DNA of 41,347 nucleotides from Rickettsiales bacterium. Lineage in GTDB: Bacteria > Pseudomonadota > Alphaproteobacteria > Rickettsiales > Rickettsiaceae. The first letter of the stretch is position 1. The number at the start of each line of letters is the position of its first letter. Under the pieces are notes generated by a model. It was not told the origin of the DNA. It ran no database searches and saw only the letters and a list, made by a program, of their open reading frames with translations. This document shows positions 10,678 through 21,040 of this stretch, in pieces. The DNA is taken from positions 1-41,347 of the forward strand of contig CANNHR010000006.1 of NCBI GenBank assembly GCA_947505405.1. Direction: 5' to 3'. Position numbers and translations under genes: made by a program.

Positions 10678-11466
10678 ATGCTAACAATACAAAACTCATT
10701 CTTTAAATTACTTGTCTTTCTACTGATTAGCATTAGTGCAAACTCCAAAGGTGCAGGAAGAACTGTACCTTTAGAGGGCTTTAACTGGTATAGCGAAAAA
10801 CAAGGATATGACAAGAAGAAATCTGACGATTTATCTCCAAAAACAGCTAAAGAGAAAGTTGAAGAGTTACCAGAGTATGAGAAAAACATTCGTGCTTTGC
10901 AAAAAAAGCATGAACAGGCACATCGCCAAGCTTTAGATAATCCTACACCTCAGAATTTGTTAGCTGAGCTTAAATTAGAAAAAGAAATGATGAATAAATC
11001 ACAAATCTATGGTGAAAGAAGAGTAGCTGTAGCGATGCTAGATAGCCAGTTCACTAATATGAAGGGACACAGTAATGTGATGCATAGGAAAGTACAGGAG
11101 CAAGTTGAAGCGGCTGATCATGCTAAGAAACTGAATAAGCTAAGTAGCCAGTGGGGTTTAGTGCTTCAGGTACAAGAGGAATGTCCACATTGCCATGCAT
11201 TTGCACCCATAGTGCTGGAGTTTGCCAAAACGCACGGCTTTGAACTATTGGCCGCTACTGATGATGGCAGTGATTTCTATGGAATAGAGGGGGTTTTAGA
11301 TGCTGGCAAAATGGTGATGTTTAATCCAAAGCGTGAAACACCAATGTTGTATTTGATCAAAAATGATGGCAAGGAAGTATTACCGATTTCACGAGGCATC
11401 AACAGTGAGGATCAAGTTATCAATAATATCATGGCTATTGATAAGCATTTAAGGAGGTTATTTTAA
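10678..11466 (+). CDS. traF: F-type T4SS protein TraF (thioredoxin-like)
   Basis: 262 aa, signal peptide, CPHC motif in EECPHCHAFAPIV. Confidence 0.85.
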   Translation: MLTIQNSFFKLLVFLLISISANSKGAGRTVPLEGFNWYSEKQGYDKKKSDDLSPKTAKEKVEELPEYEKNIRALQKKHEQAHRQALDNPTPQNLLAELKLEKEMMNKSQIYGERRVAVAMLDSQFTNMKGHSNVMHRKVQEQVEAADHAKKLNKLSSQWGLVLQVQEECPHCHAFAPIVLEFAKTHGFELLAATDDGSDFYGIEGVLDAGKMVMFNPKRETPMLYLIKNDGKEVLPISRGINSEDQVINNIMAIDKHLRRLF

Positions 11467-12779
11467 TGAGATTCAACAAAAAGATAGTGAAGTTATTGCT
11501 ACTCTTTGGAGTGTTAAGCCTCCCTAGTTATGTTAGGGCATTTGGTTTAAAAGATGTATATAAAAATCTCCATGTTAATACTACTGTGCCTGGTAATTAT
11601 CAAGATGCGGCAGCTGGTTGGTATAGCGGTGGAAGTTCTGTGGTGCGCACTAAAAACACGGCGATACAACCATTTGCTATGAGTGCTCCATCCTTAAGGA
11701 CAGGATGCAGCGGTATAGACGCTTTTTTTGGTTCATTTTCAATGATATCAGGCGGAGAAATAGTGACTCTTGTTGAAAATTTAGGCTCACAAGCGGCAGT
11801 CTATGGGTTTCATTTAGGAATGAAGACTTATGCCCCGCAGATTGAACAGATTTTAAAAGACCTTCGCAATTTACAAATGGAATTAAGCCAATTTGGTATT
11901 GGCCACTGTAAAGCTGTTCAGGCAGGTTTCGCTGCTGCGCTGCCAAAAAATACAGCTATGTATGAAACCGTATGTGAAGAGATGGCATCAAGTGGCGCAG
12001 TAGATCTTGGTGGGCAACGCAAAAAATGCCGCGACACTGCCGCGCAAAAGAAAGCGGTTGAAACAGCGCAAGGTCGTGATCCAGAGCTATTGATGGATAA
12101 TTATAATTTATTTGTCAAAGCAGCAACTGCTGCTGGCATACCAACAGAACTACATGCCACATTAATGTCGATGACGGGTACTATTATTGTCAAAGATGGT
12201 GTGATGATCCCTTATCCTTCACTTGCCAGTGACAAACAAAGTTTAGATATCCATATTAATGGCGGCGCGGATGCTAGCATGTATAGTTGCAATGATTCAA
12301 CCTGCCTAACGATCACTGTAAATAATAATGTTACTATATCTCCTGAAGCCTCTTATGCAGGCATGGCTAGAGCTAGGCTTGACGTGCTAAAAATGAAAAT
12401 GCATGCTCAAACAGAAGAGTTTTCAGAAACTGATAAAGGATTTCTTGACTCGCTTGGCAATAGTTTTCCGATATTTGATCATATGACGCTTGAGTTGGTT
12501 TCCGGCTCATCAATCTTGGATGGATCAAGTCAAGTGATTGCTCGGTATATGTTGTTATCACATTTAAGTTCAACTACCAAAGATATTAAAAAAGGGGTGA
12601 TTGCTCTTAGGGGTAAGAAACAACCTATGGAACAATATTTGACGGAATATGAGGATTCGCTGGCAACTCTTCTAGGCTTTGCAAGCACAGAGTGGGGCGC
12701 AGTGATGACTGATTCAGATCGTATTAACAATAGAGCTGAAAAAATAGAAAAGCATGTAATTGCTAGGGAGAGGGGATAA
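11466..12779 (+). CDS. traH: F-type T4SS protein TraH
   Basis: 437 aa, CSGIDAFFGSFSMISGGEIV motif. Confidence 0.9.
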   Translation: MRFNKKIVKLLLLFGVLSLPSYVRAFGLKDVYKNLHVNTTVPGNYQDAAAGWYSGGSSVVRTKNTAIQPFAMSAPSLRTGCSGIDAFFGSFSMISGGEIVTLVENLGSQAAVYGFHLGMKTYAPQIEQILKDLRNLQMELSQFGIGHCKAVQAGFAAALPKNTAMYETVCEEMASSGAVDLGGQRKKCRDTAAQKKAVETAQGRDPELLMDNYNLFVKAATAAGIPTELHATLMSMTGTIIVKDGVMIPYPSLASDKQSLDIHINGGADASMYSCNDSTCLTITVNNNVTISPEASYAGMARARLDVLKMKMHAQTEEFSETDKGFLDSLGNSFPIFDHMTLELVSGSSILDGSSQVIARYMLLSHLSSTTKDIKKGVIALRGKKQPMEQYLTEYEDSLATLLGFASTEWGAVMTDSDRINNRAEKIEKHVIARERG

Positions 12780-15636
12780 TGGAATACCCAATATATACAT
12801 ATGGCGGCGGTGATTTGCTGGTTAGCGTATTTAATGCTGTGGCCATGATTTTCAAATCAGATAATACTTATCTAACGCCTGTGGGCACGATGGCTATGAC
12901 GCTTGGCGGTGTATATATAGGGATTAAGGCCATCTTTAAGGGTGATATCGGTTTATTAGGCAAGAGCTGGATGATTCCGTCAATGATAGTATTTCTGCTT
13001 TTATTCTCGCCTAAGACTACAGTTTGGATTAAAGATGAAGTGGCAATGAGTGCGCCGGTAAAAATAGATAATATACCGATTGGCATATCTTTTTTTACCT
13101 CAACATCTTCAGTTGTCTCACATCATTTGTCAAAATTAATGGAAGAGACAATGCTGCCGGCAGAGAGCAATGGGGCAACTCAAACTGGTATATTATATGG
13201 GGCAAAGGCAGTAGCTAAGCTAAGAGATGTTCAAATACAAGATCCAATAATGCTACAGAACACTAAGGAATACCTGCGTCAATGTTATATGAAGCCTTAT
13301 GTTATAGGCAATTTTGGTGGTCATAAATCCCAAGCAATTAAGTCCACGGATATCTTAGCTTATTTGGATGAGAATCCAGCTAAATGTTTTGGTATTAAGC
13401 CAATAAATCCTGATGGCTCAATCGGCAAGTTTATGACTTGCGCTGAAGCTGGCAAGATGGTTAAGAAAGCGGTAGAAGCTCATAGCAAAGATTCTTTATT
13501 ACTGAGCAAGTTTGGTGCGGTTCTTGGTTTATCTACCTCTAATCAAGGTTTAATGACCAAACGCATTAAGGCAATGACTAGTGATACACTTAGTTACCTT
13601 GATCAAAGTCAGCTTGAAGTGAATGAGTGGATGAAGCAATCGATGATTCTCAACGCCAATCGTGAATCATACGATGATTGGCGTCAGAAGGTTGGTCATC
13701 CAAGGGTATTTCCTGAATTAGTCAAGATGCAGGCGACTCGTGGTATGTTCCATCAAGCACTTGGTTCTATTGTTGGGGCGGAGATGGCTGAGGCTATGAT
13801 CCCCGCAGCAGCGCAACCTGTTATGCTGGCACTAGTGGTGATGTCGTTTGTTATAATCTTGCCTTTTGCACTATTGCCAGGAGGCTGGACGTATATTGTT
13901 ACTGGCGCGAAGTTAATGATTTGGGTTTGTAGTTGGCCATTATTCTATACTATCATTCATGCAATTGCGATGATCCAGATTAAGGATGCTGTTGGTGGTT
14001 GGGGCGAGGATGGTTTAAGTTTGCTTGGCCAAGGTGGTTTTACCGAGTTGATTCTCATGAAATATGCAGCGGCGCAATCGCAAATCTCCTCCGTGCCAAT
14101 CATTAGTTTTGCAATTGTGTTTGGTAGTCCATATGCTTTGTCTAGTATTGCAGGAGCGATAGCAAGTACTGCATCTTCAATGTCCATTGGTGCTAGTATG
14201 GCGGACGCTAATCTATCTATCGCGCAAAGATCTTATAATACTCTAAGCCGAAATCAGGAGAACTACACCCCGAACCTGACTACGGGCGGCGGCGCTATTG
14301 ATGATGGTGAAGTACGAGTTCAGACGGATGGTAGGGGTGGTCAGTATATTGATGAGCGTGTAGATAATTTAGCGAATAACTATAAGTCCAGTGATAATGT
14401 GACTAGTGGCATGTCGGCTAATTTAACCAATTCTAAAAGTCTTATGGGTAGTATGACTGAGCGGCAAAGTAGTCAAACAAGTATTACTGACTCTGAGAAC
14501 ATAGACGTGGCCAGAAATGTTGCCAAAATGGTACTACTCATGCTGCTGGAGTGAGCATAAGCGATACCAAAGCCTTACGGCATGGATTTAGCGTTGGTAA
14601 GTCTACTAGTGAAGGCGATAGCACAGGGGAAACAAACTCTACCGGTACAAGTTCTCATCTAGATCTCAAAGTGCCTGGGGTTATTAGTGCCGCTACTGGT
14701 ATAGGTGGAGGAACGAGCACTAGCGCATCAAACAATAGTGATGTGAGACATGATATGACTGTGAAAGAGCAACAGGACTTCCAGACCGCCCTAGATAAAG
14801 TTAAAACTGCGGCAAGAAGCGGAAGCCTCACTAGTACCAATAGCGATGACATTCGTTTGAACAAGTCTTTTGCCAGCAACCTAAGCAAACTAGATCAGAT
14901 TGGTCATGAAGAGTCCAAAGCGCGACAAGACGTTGATACGTTTAGTCGTCAATTATCATATGCACAAACTCATGCTGGGACAATTGATCGCAATGCCAAT
15001 GATCTGGTTATGAAAGATGTAATGCGCAGGCATCCAGAGCTGCGTAGCAAAGAGCAGGCTGTGCGCTGGATGAATACACACCGAGCAGAAGCAGACGCAA
15101 TTGCTCAGCCAATCATCACCTCATATAACCCTTTCGATGCTAGTTCAACCCATATAGATCCTGGTACTACTAGGGAGAGAGCAGCAGATTTAACCCACAA
15201 TACGCAGGCTGTCAAAAATATGGTAATTGCAACCCCAGAGAATCTAGAAGAGAAGCATGCAAAAAACCAGGCTAAAGTGCAGAAATATACCGTTGTCAAG
15301 GATGTCACAGGTGAAGAAAAACCACTAGAAAACGTGGTGAATGACGCAACCAAAAATAGCAATCTGGGGTATAATCAAGATGTAGGTAAAGTGTTTAATA
15401 AAAATCTTGATGAAGATGAGCAAATCATTGTTAAGAATTTGAATAATGAGAGAAATAAAGGAAAAGATAGTAAGTCTGGGGAGATTTTTGACAATGTGGC
15501 AAAAGGTATCGTGGATACTAAGTCCCTTGCTGGCCAGTCCACAGTATTAAGAGTAGCTAAAGTAGTAGTTGAAGACATAGGTGATACTAGCACGGCGGCA
15601 ATAAATTTAGTGACGGATAGTAATAAAAATGATTAG
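12779..15636 (+). pseudogene. traG: TraG mating-pair stabilisation protein, split by a frameshift
   Basis: ORF 12779-14554 (multi-TM N-terminal part) and ORF 14551-15636 in the -1 frame. Adding one A in GCCAAAATGG (about 14523) joins them as ...NVAKNGTTHAAGVSISDTK.... Confidence 0.8.
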
Positions 15637-16240
15637 TAGTATGACAGAACAAAATGTGATCGAAAGTTTTTTTACGAAATATAAGAAATGGTTTATAGCT
15701 CCAGTAGGACTACAGCTAGTACCTGTATTATTTTTAATAATATTATTTGGTGGCAGTGCTATGTATTTATTTATAAATAACGATAGCAATTTCCATCCAT
15801 ATAAATCCTATATAGAAAAAGGGTACAGAGCTGGTCATGCAGATGGTGAGAAAGAAAGAGTTAGGGACAAAATCCCAGGCTGGAGTTTATGGGACAGCTA
15901 TTTTAGAGAAACTGATAAATTAAAAGAAGCTGTATTATTAGAAAAAGAACAATATTTGGCACAGTTTCCAGAGAGTGAACAAGTCACAAAGTTAGCAGAA
16001 ATGAGAACAAAAAATATTAAGTTGCCGCCACAATTAGAATTAGAAAAGAGATTTAAAAGGGGTATAGATTTTTATGCTGATTATGTTAAACAGCGAGTCA
16101 ACAAAGAATCCTTTAAGTCTGATGAGGAGTATCAAGAAGCTCTAAAAAATGAAGCTTGGAAAGTAGGATATGAGTATGGATATGGTGAAGGATTCGCTCG
16201 TAGTTCAGAACGCTCTGGCCTATTATCATTGAAAGGTTAG
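15629..16240 (+). CDS. Hypothetical single-TM protein
   Basis: 203 aa, TM segment, predicted cytosolic/periplasmic charged tail, tightly linked to traG. Confidence 0.5.
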   Translation: MISSMTEQNVIESFFTKYKKWFIAPVGLQLVPVLFLIILFGGSAMYLFINNDSNFHPYKSYIEKGYRAGHADGEKERVRDKIPGWSLWDSYFRETDKLKEAVLLEKEQYLAQFPESEQVTKLAEMRTKNIKLPPQLELEKRFKRGIDFYADYVKQRVNKESFKSDEEYQEALKNEAWKVGYEYGYGEGFARSSERSGLLSLKG

Positions 16241-16244
16241 TATT

Positions 16245-16735
16245 ATGAAACAAGGATTAAAAAGATTTTTAATAACCCATATTGTAGCGTGTCTTTTCAT
16301 TCAAGGAGTAGGAATACCTACATCTTTAGGAGCATCAGCAGAGGATTTGTTCCGTAATTATCCTGGTGTAGAAAATTCAAACATGACAAGAGAAGAAAAA
16401 CAAGATTATTATAAAGCAATGTTGGAAGTTAAGAAATTAGGAGCGAAAGGGCTCTTAGGTAAACCTCAGGAAGAATTAGACGTTGCGTTGAATGAAAATA
16501 CATTAGTAGAAGCATTTTGCTATAACGTTAATAGAGAAGAACAGCTATTACTTTTAGTACTTAGATATACAAAAAAAAGAACCAATAGATCAGGAGAAGC
16601 TATCTTTTCTTCAACACGAATGGTTAAAGTTACACAGGATTATTGTTGCTCAACATATTAAAATAGCTGAAAAAGTAGCTAGGAATGAACTGCCTACTGG
16701 CATTAAATTTTCGCGATAGCCTGAAAAAAATAATG
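16245..16735 (+). pseudogene. Hypothetical secreted protein, frameshifted at an A8 run
   Basis: ORF 16245-16661 has a signal peptide. After acaaaaaaaag (about 16567-16580) the alternative frame reads KKEPIDQEKLSFLQHEWLKLHRIIVAQHIKIAEKVARNELPTGIKFSR*. Confidence 0.5.
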
Positions 16736-17296
16736 GTTAACATAATTATGACAAAACAATATCATTTCGTAACTAAAGTTATGAGGCAACTTAAGGCTTC
16801 TATTCTAGTTATTAGCTTATTTTGGGTAGGCAATAATGCCTTTGCTTCTAGTGGGCAAGTTAATGGACGAATAGAGCAATTAATTCAAACCACTGAGCGG
16901 CAATATGGTATTCCAAGCGGATTACTAGCAGCTATTGCTCAAGTAGAATCGGGAATGAACGCACATGCTATAAATGTTGGTGGTAAGCCAGTGATCGCTT
17001 CTAGTAGTCATGAAGCATTTAGCTTAATTGATAATGCCCATGATAATGGTATTAGCAACATTGATGTAGGAGTAATGCAGATCAATTACCGTTGGCATGC
17101 TAATGGTTTTGCGAATACTCAAGAAATGCTTAACCCCAAGAGGAATATAGAATATGCTGCTAAATTGCTTAAGTCTTTGAAAGCCAGGCACGGTAGTTGG
17201 TATGAAGCAGTCAAATATTATCATTCAGCAAAACCGGAACATCATAAAAAATACTCACGAAAAGTAGTCATGCAATGGGGGCGGAAGTATTCTTAA
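16733..17296 (+). CDS. Lytic transglycosylase (SLT / VirB1-like)
   Basis: Signal peptide, YGIPSGLLAAIAQVESGMN (catalytic E), DVGVMQINYRWH, NIEYAAKLLKSL, AVKYYHS. Confidence 0.85.
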   Translation: MVNIIMTKQYHFVTKVMRQLKASILVISLFWVGNNAFASSGQVNGRIEQLIQTTERQYGIPSGLLAAIAQVESGMNAHAINVGGKPVIASSSHEAFSLIDNAHDNGISNIDVGVMQINYRWHANGFANTQEMLNPKRNIEYAAKLLKSLKARHGSWYEAVKYYHSAKPEHHKKYSRKVVMQWGRKYS

Positions 17297-17381
17297 TTAG
17301 TGTGATTCAGTATGTGCAAATTATGCATATACTGGCTATGGTAAGTCCTAATAAATAAGTCGCTGTGATTTGAAAAAGGTA

Positions 17382-17404
17382 GTTGTTGCATATTTTGCAA
17401 CAAC
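17382..17404. repeat. Inverted repeat GTTGTTGCA-TATTT-TGCAACAAC
   Basis: Perfect 9-bp arms, 5-nt loop, about 22 bp upstream of the DUF1016-like start codon. Confidence 0.8.
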
Positions 17405-17426
17405 TTAAAAGAAGGTAGGAAAGAAC

Positions 17427-17954
17427 ATGACAAATAAAATTATTAAACAGGATACAGACGAGTTACTTAGTGATATTAAAAATCTTATTGCTCAAGCAAA
17501 AGGCCATATAGTTCATATTGCCTCATCTTCTATGACAACCCTTTATTGGCGCATAGGCAAAAGATTAAAGGAAGATATTTTAGGTGAGCAGCGAGCAGAA
17601 TATGGTTTAAATGTTATTAGTAGTTTAGCAAAAATATTGGCCGCTGAATATGGCAAGGGGTTTACTTACAGTGGCTTAACTAGAATGGTTAGATTTTACG
17701 AGCAATTTAGTGAAAGTGAGATTGTTGCGACAGTGTCGCAACAATTAACTTGGAGTCATATAGTTGAATTACTACCTATAGAAGATATTAGTAAGAGGGA
17801 ATATTACGCATACATTGATATTCACGTAGCAGAATATTGGAGCGCATTACCGCCTATACAGGTATTTGAAAAGAAAATACAAGAAATAGTTACAGAAGCT
17901 AAAAAATTATATGACAAAAAAGAAGAACTAACCAAACTCGTGGAAGACAAATAA
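17427..17954 (+). CDS. DUF1016 N-terminal domain protein (YhcG-like), no nuclease domain visible
   Basis: TTLYWRIGKRLKEDILGEQRAEYG...SQQLTWSHIVELL, typical of DUF1016_N. 175 aa only. Confidence 0.75.
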   Translation: MTNKIIKQDTDELLSDIKNLIAQAKGHIVHIASSSMTTLYWRIGKRLKEDILGEQRAEYGLNVISSLAKILAAEYGKGFTYSGLTRMVRFYEQFSESEIVATVSQQLTWSHIVELLPIEDISKREYYAYIDIHVAEYWSALPPIQVFEKKIQEIVTEAKKLYDKKEELTKLVEDK

Positions 17955-17956
17955 TT

Positions 17957-19954
17957 ATGAGCAGAGCGAGCAACAGTAATTTCACCCGCGGGGCACAATT
18001 ATGGGCACATAATATCCGCATGATCCTACAAGGACTTCGGAACGTATGTATTTTTGGCCTAGCATTTGTTCTCGGGGTTCTGGCTGTGCGCATTAGTCAA
18101 TACATGACGTTTGCCACCTTTTATTATTTTCTGATCGAGCGTTATGTACAGTTTAAACTTGCCATTGGCGCGTTTTTCTATGATAAGGGAAAAATAGGTA
18201 TAACTTTTTATTCGCTTGAGCAAGGAAGGCTTGTTTTTAGAAATGCACAGGATTTTGTCTACAAATTTTGGCAAGTTACTGAACATGGCTTGGTAATTAG
18301 GAGATTTCTGCTATGGGTAGTTGCGCACGCCTTAACTGAGGTGCTACTAGCCTTTGTTATTGGCAGTACATTGAGTTTGCTATACTTCATCTACGGAGGA
18401 AGAAATATAATAGGCACTATGAAGCTACGTGGTAGTGAGCTAGTGAGCGTTCCGCAACTTAGAAGGTTATTGAAGAAAGCAAGGCAAGCCTCAAAGATTC
18501 AAATAAGCGGCCTACCGATTGTCAAGGATTCAGAAACTCAGCACATACTGCTAACCGGTACTACCGGTGCTGGAAAAACTAATATGCTTAATGAGTTACT
18601 GCCGCAAATTAGATTAAGAAAAAATAGGGCTATTATTTTTGATGTAACGGGTGAGTTTGTTGATCGGTTTTTTAATCCTGCGACTGATATTATCCTCAAC
18701 CCTCTGCGTGAGAATAGTGTTGATTGGCTTCCTTGGAACGACTGTCATACTGATGAAGAATACAACAACTTAGCAGCTGCCTTTGTTGATGGTGAAAGCA
18801 TCACTTCTGACCGTTATTGGGAAGATGCGGCTCGCAAAGTTCTATCTGAAGCTTTTAAGAAAGAAAAGGACAAAAGAAGCATTGAATCCTTGCTTGATGT
18901 TATAGGCAAAATACCGCTACATGAGTTTTCAGAATATTTTGCTGATACCTTTGCGGCGGCTTTTGTTTCTAAGGAGGCTGAGAAGGGTACGGCATCTGTC
19001 AGGGCAACCCTGCTTAACAAGATAGAGCGTCTAAAACATTTAAAAGACGGCGGCCAATTCTCAATTAAGAACTGGGTTAATGGCGGTGGTGAAGGTTGGT
19101 TGTTTATTAATTCTAAACCAAATGAGCTAGATACTTTAAGACCACTAATCTCTGCGTGGGCTAATATTGCTATTAACGGTATGCTTGATCGCCCGCATTC
19201 TGGCCGAAATGAAAAAATGTGGTTTGTGATGGACGAGCTGCCGGCTATACAAAAAATACCTTCTCTTGCTATGGTACTTGCACAAGGTAGAAAATATGGG
19301 GCTTGTTTGGTAGCGGGCATTCAGAACATTGCTCAACTAGATCGAATATACGGACATGATGGTTCAAAGGAGCTACTTGATCTATTTCGCACAAGATTCT
19401 TTTTTGCCGTTAGTGACAATCATATAGCAGAATACGCTTCTAAATCACTTGGTGAGATTGAGATTGACGAAACTAAGGAAAGCCTTTCTTATGTCTCAAA
19501 CACTATGCGTGACGGCGTTAATATCAATTCTGCAGAAAAGATCAAAAGATTAGTACTGCCCGATGAGTTGAAAAACCTACCTTCCAGAACCTGCTATGTC
19601 AAATTATGCGGAGAATATCCGATCACTAAATTAAAGGTGAAGCTGCAAGTACAAGGCAAGGTCTCAATTGGTAGCTACAAACTATTCAATTACTTCGTCA
19701 AAAAGAAGAAAGAAAACCAAGAACCAATCAGGATTCAACATGAGCCTGTTGTAGCTACTTCTAGTGCTGATGATATTGCTTATCAACGCAGGACTCTTAG
19801 TACTGAGTTTAGAGACATATCGCATGAAAATTCAAGCATTTCTATGGCAAAGCGTGAGATACAAGAAAAGCTTGAGTCTGCGATAGTAGAAACACCAATC
19901 AAAGACTATAACAAGCCAACCAAAAAAGATTTAATCGCAAAATTAAACAACTAA
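17957..19954 (+). CDS. traD: Type IV coupling protein TraD (F-type)
   Basis: 665 aa, N-terminal TMs, Walker A GTTGAGKTNML, WFVMDELPAI, C-terminal TraD region. Confidence 0.9.
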   Translation: MSRASNSNFTRGAQLWAHNIRMILQGLRNVCIFGLAFVLGVLAVRISQYMTFATFYYFLIERYVQFKLAIGAFFYDKGKIGITFYSLEQGRLVFRNAQDFVYKFWQVTEHGLVIRRFLLWVVAHALTEVLLAFVIGSTLSLLYFIYGGRNIIGTMKLRGSELVSVPQLRRLLKKARQASKIQISGLPIVKDSETQHILLTGTTGAGKTNMLNELLPQIRLRKNRAIIFDVTGEFVDRFFNPATDIILNPLRENSVDWLPWNDCHTDEEYNNLAAAFVDGESITSDRYWEDAARKVLSEAFKKEKDKRSIESLLDVIGKIPLHEFSEYFADTFAAAFVSKEAEKGTASVRATLLNKIERLKHLKDGGQFSIKNWVNGGGEGWLFINSKPNELDTLRPLISAWANIAINGMLDRPHSGRNEKMWFVMDELPAIQKIPSLAMVLAQGRKYGACLVAGIQNIAQLDRIYGHDGSKELLDLFRTRFFFAVSDNHIAEYASKSLGEIEIDETKESLSYVSNTMRDGVNINSAEKIKRLVLPDELKNLPSRTCYVKLCGEYPITKLKVKLQVQGKVSIGSYKLFNYFVKKKKENQEPIRIQHEPVVATSSADDIAYQRRTLSTEFRDISHENSSISMAKREIQEKLESAIVETPIKDYNKPTKKDLIAKLNN

Positions 19955-20958
19955 TGGAACAAATAATGTCAGCTACAGAATTAATTAGCTCTCTTGAAGA
20001 AGACAATATTTCTTTGTTAGATAGGTCGCATTTCTTGTTGGATTTTACTGCTGATGAACTAAGGAAATTGCAGAATGCTTTAATATTAAGCTCATCTCTC
20101 GAATCAATAGAATTAGAAAATATTGAAATAAGCGAATCTTTATGGAAACTATTGGGTGAATCGCTGCCTTTTAACAACTCAGTCAAAAGTTTTAAATTGA
20201 GTAATACGGTTATGCTGGAAAATGATATTGAAGCGTTAGAAAAAATCATTTTCTTTAATACCAGCATTGAGCGATTAACAATATCCAATCACAAAAATGG
20301 CAATAATATTGTAGCTAAAATTGGCGAGGCTATTGCCTCAAACACTAGGTTGCAACGATTGACTTTAACTAATAATAATTTGAAAAATTCAGGCATTGCC
20401 GCAGTATCGCAAATTATCCTTGATAACAAGACGATAGTTGATATAAATCTTAGTCACCAAAAGCTTAGTATTAACTCTTTAAAAGATATATCTAATGCTT
20501 TACCTCAAAATTCAACTTTAATATCGCTAAATTTAGATAACATACGTCTTGAACTACCTGCTTTAGAACAGTTAGCAGAAGGCTTGGTTGAGAATAAGGG
20601 CTTAACTACACTCACTTTGACCCATAATAATCTTTGTAGGCAAACAATTGCGCCGCTTATTTCGTTATTAAAAAAAGCCCATGTTATACAAAACATTAAC
20701 TTAAATAATAATGAGTTAGACCATTATTTTGCAGTTGAGTTTGCTAAAATATTTGAGTTAAATCCTCAACTTAATTCACTTGATTTAAGCAACAACAACC
20801 TTGGCGATCTTGGTTTAACCATGATCGCTAGATACATAGGACAACTAGAATCAGTGTCAAAATTAAATCTTGCTAATAATGATGCAACTGAACTTGGCCT
20901 ATATTTGGTGAATGACGCTCTGAAATCTTCTGGCAAACCTGATGATTTTCAGATTTGA
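19954..20958 (+). CDS. Leucine-rich-repeat protein (ribonuclease-inhibitor-like LRRs)
   Basis: Repeats such as LQRLTLTNNNLKNSGIAAVSQIILDNKTI and LNSLDLSNNNLGDLGLTMIARYI. Start may be 19966. Confidence 0.8.
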   Translation: MEQIMSATELISSLEEDNISLLDRSHFLLDFTADELRKLQNALILSSSLESIELENIEISESLWKLLGESLPFNNSVKSFKLSNTVMLENDIEALEKIIFFNTSIERLTISNHKNGNNIVAKIGEAIASNTRLQRLTLTNNNLKNSGIAAVSQIILDNKTIVDINLSHQKLSINSLKDISNALPQNSTLISLNLDNIRLELPALEQLAEGLVENKGLTTLTLTHNNLCRQTIAPLISLLKKAHVIQNINLNNNELDHYFAVEFAKIFELNPQLNSLDLSNNNLGDLGLTMIARYIGQLESVSKLNLANNDATELGLYLVNDALKSSGKPDDFQI

Positions 20959-21040
20959 CAAAAAAACAAATATGAAACATATAGACGATCAACTTGAATT
21001 CACCCTGCTTTAAAAAGTATAATAAATATTTCTAACCAAA

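Noticed and set aside
18814-19320. 168-aa minus-strand ORF
   Set aside because: Antisense shadow of traD.
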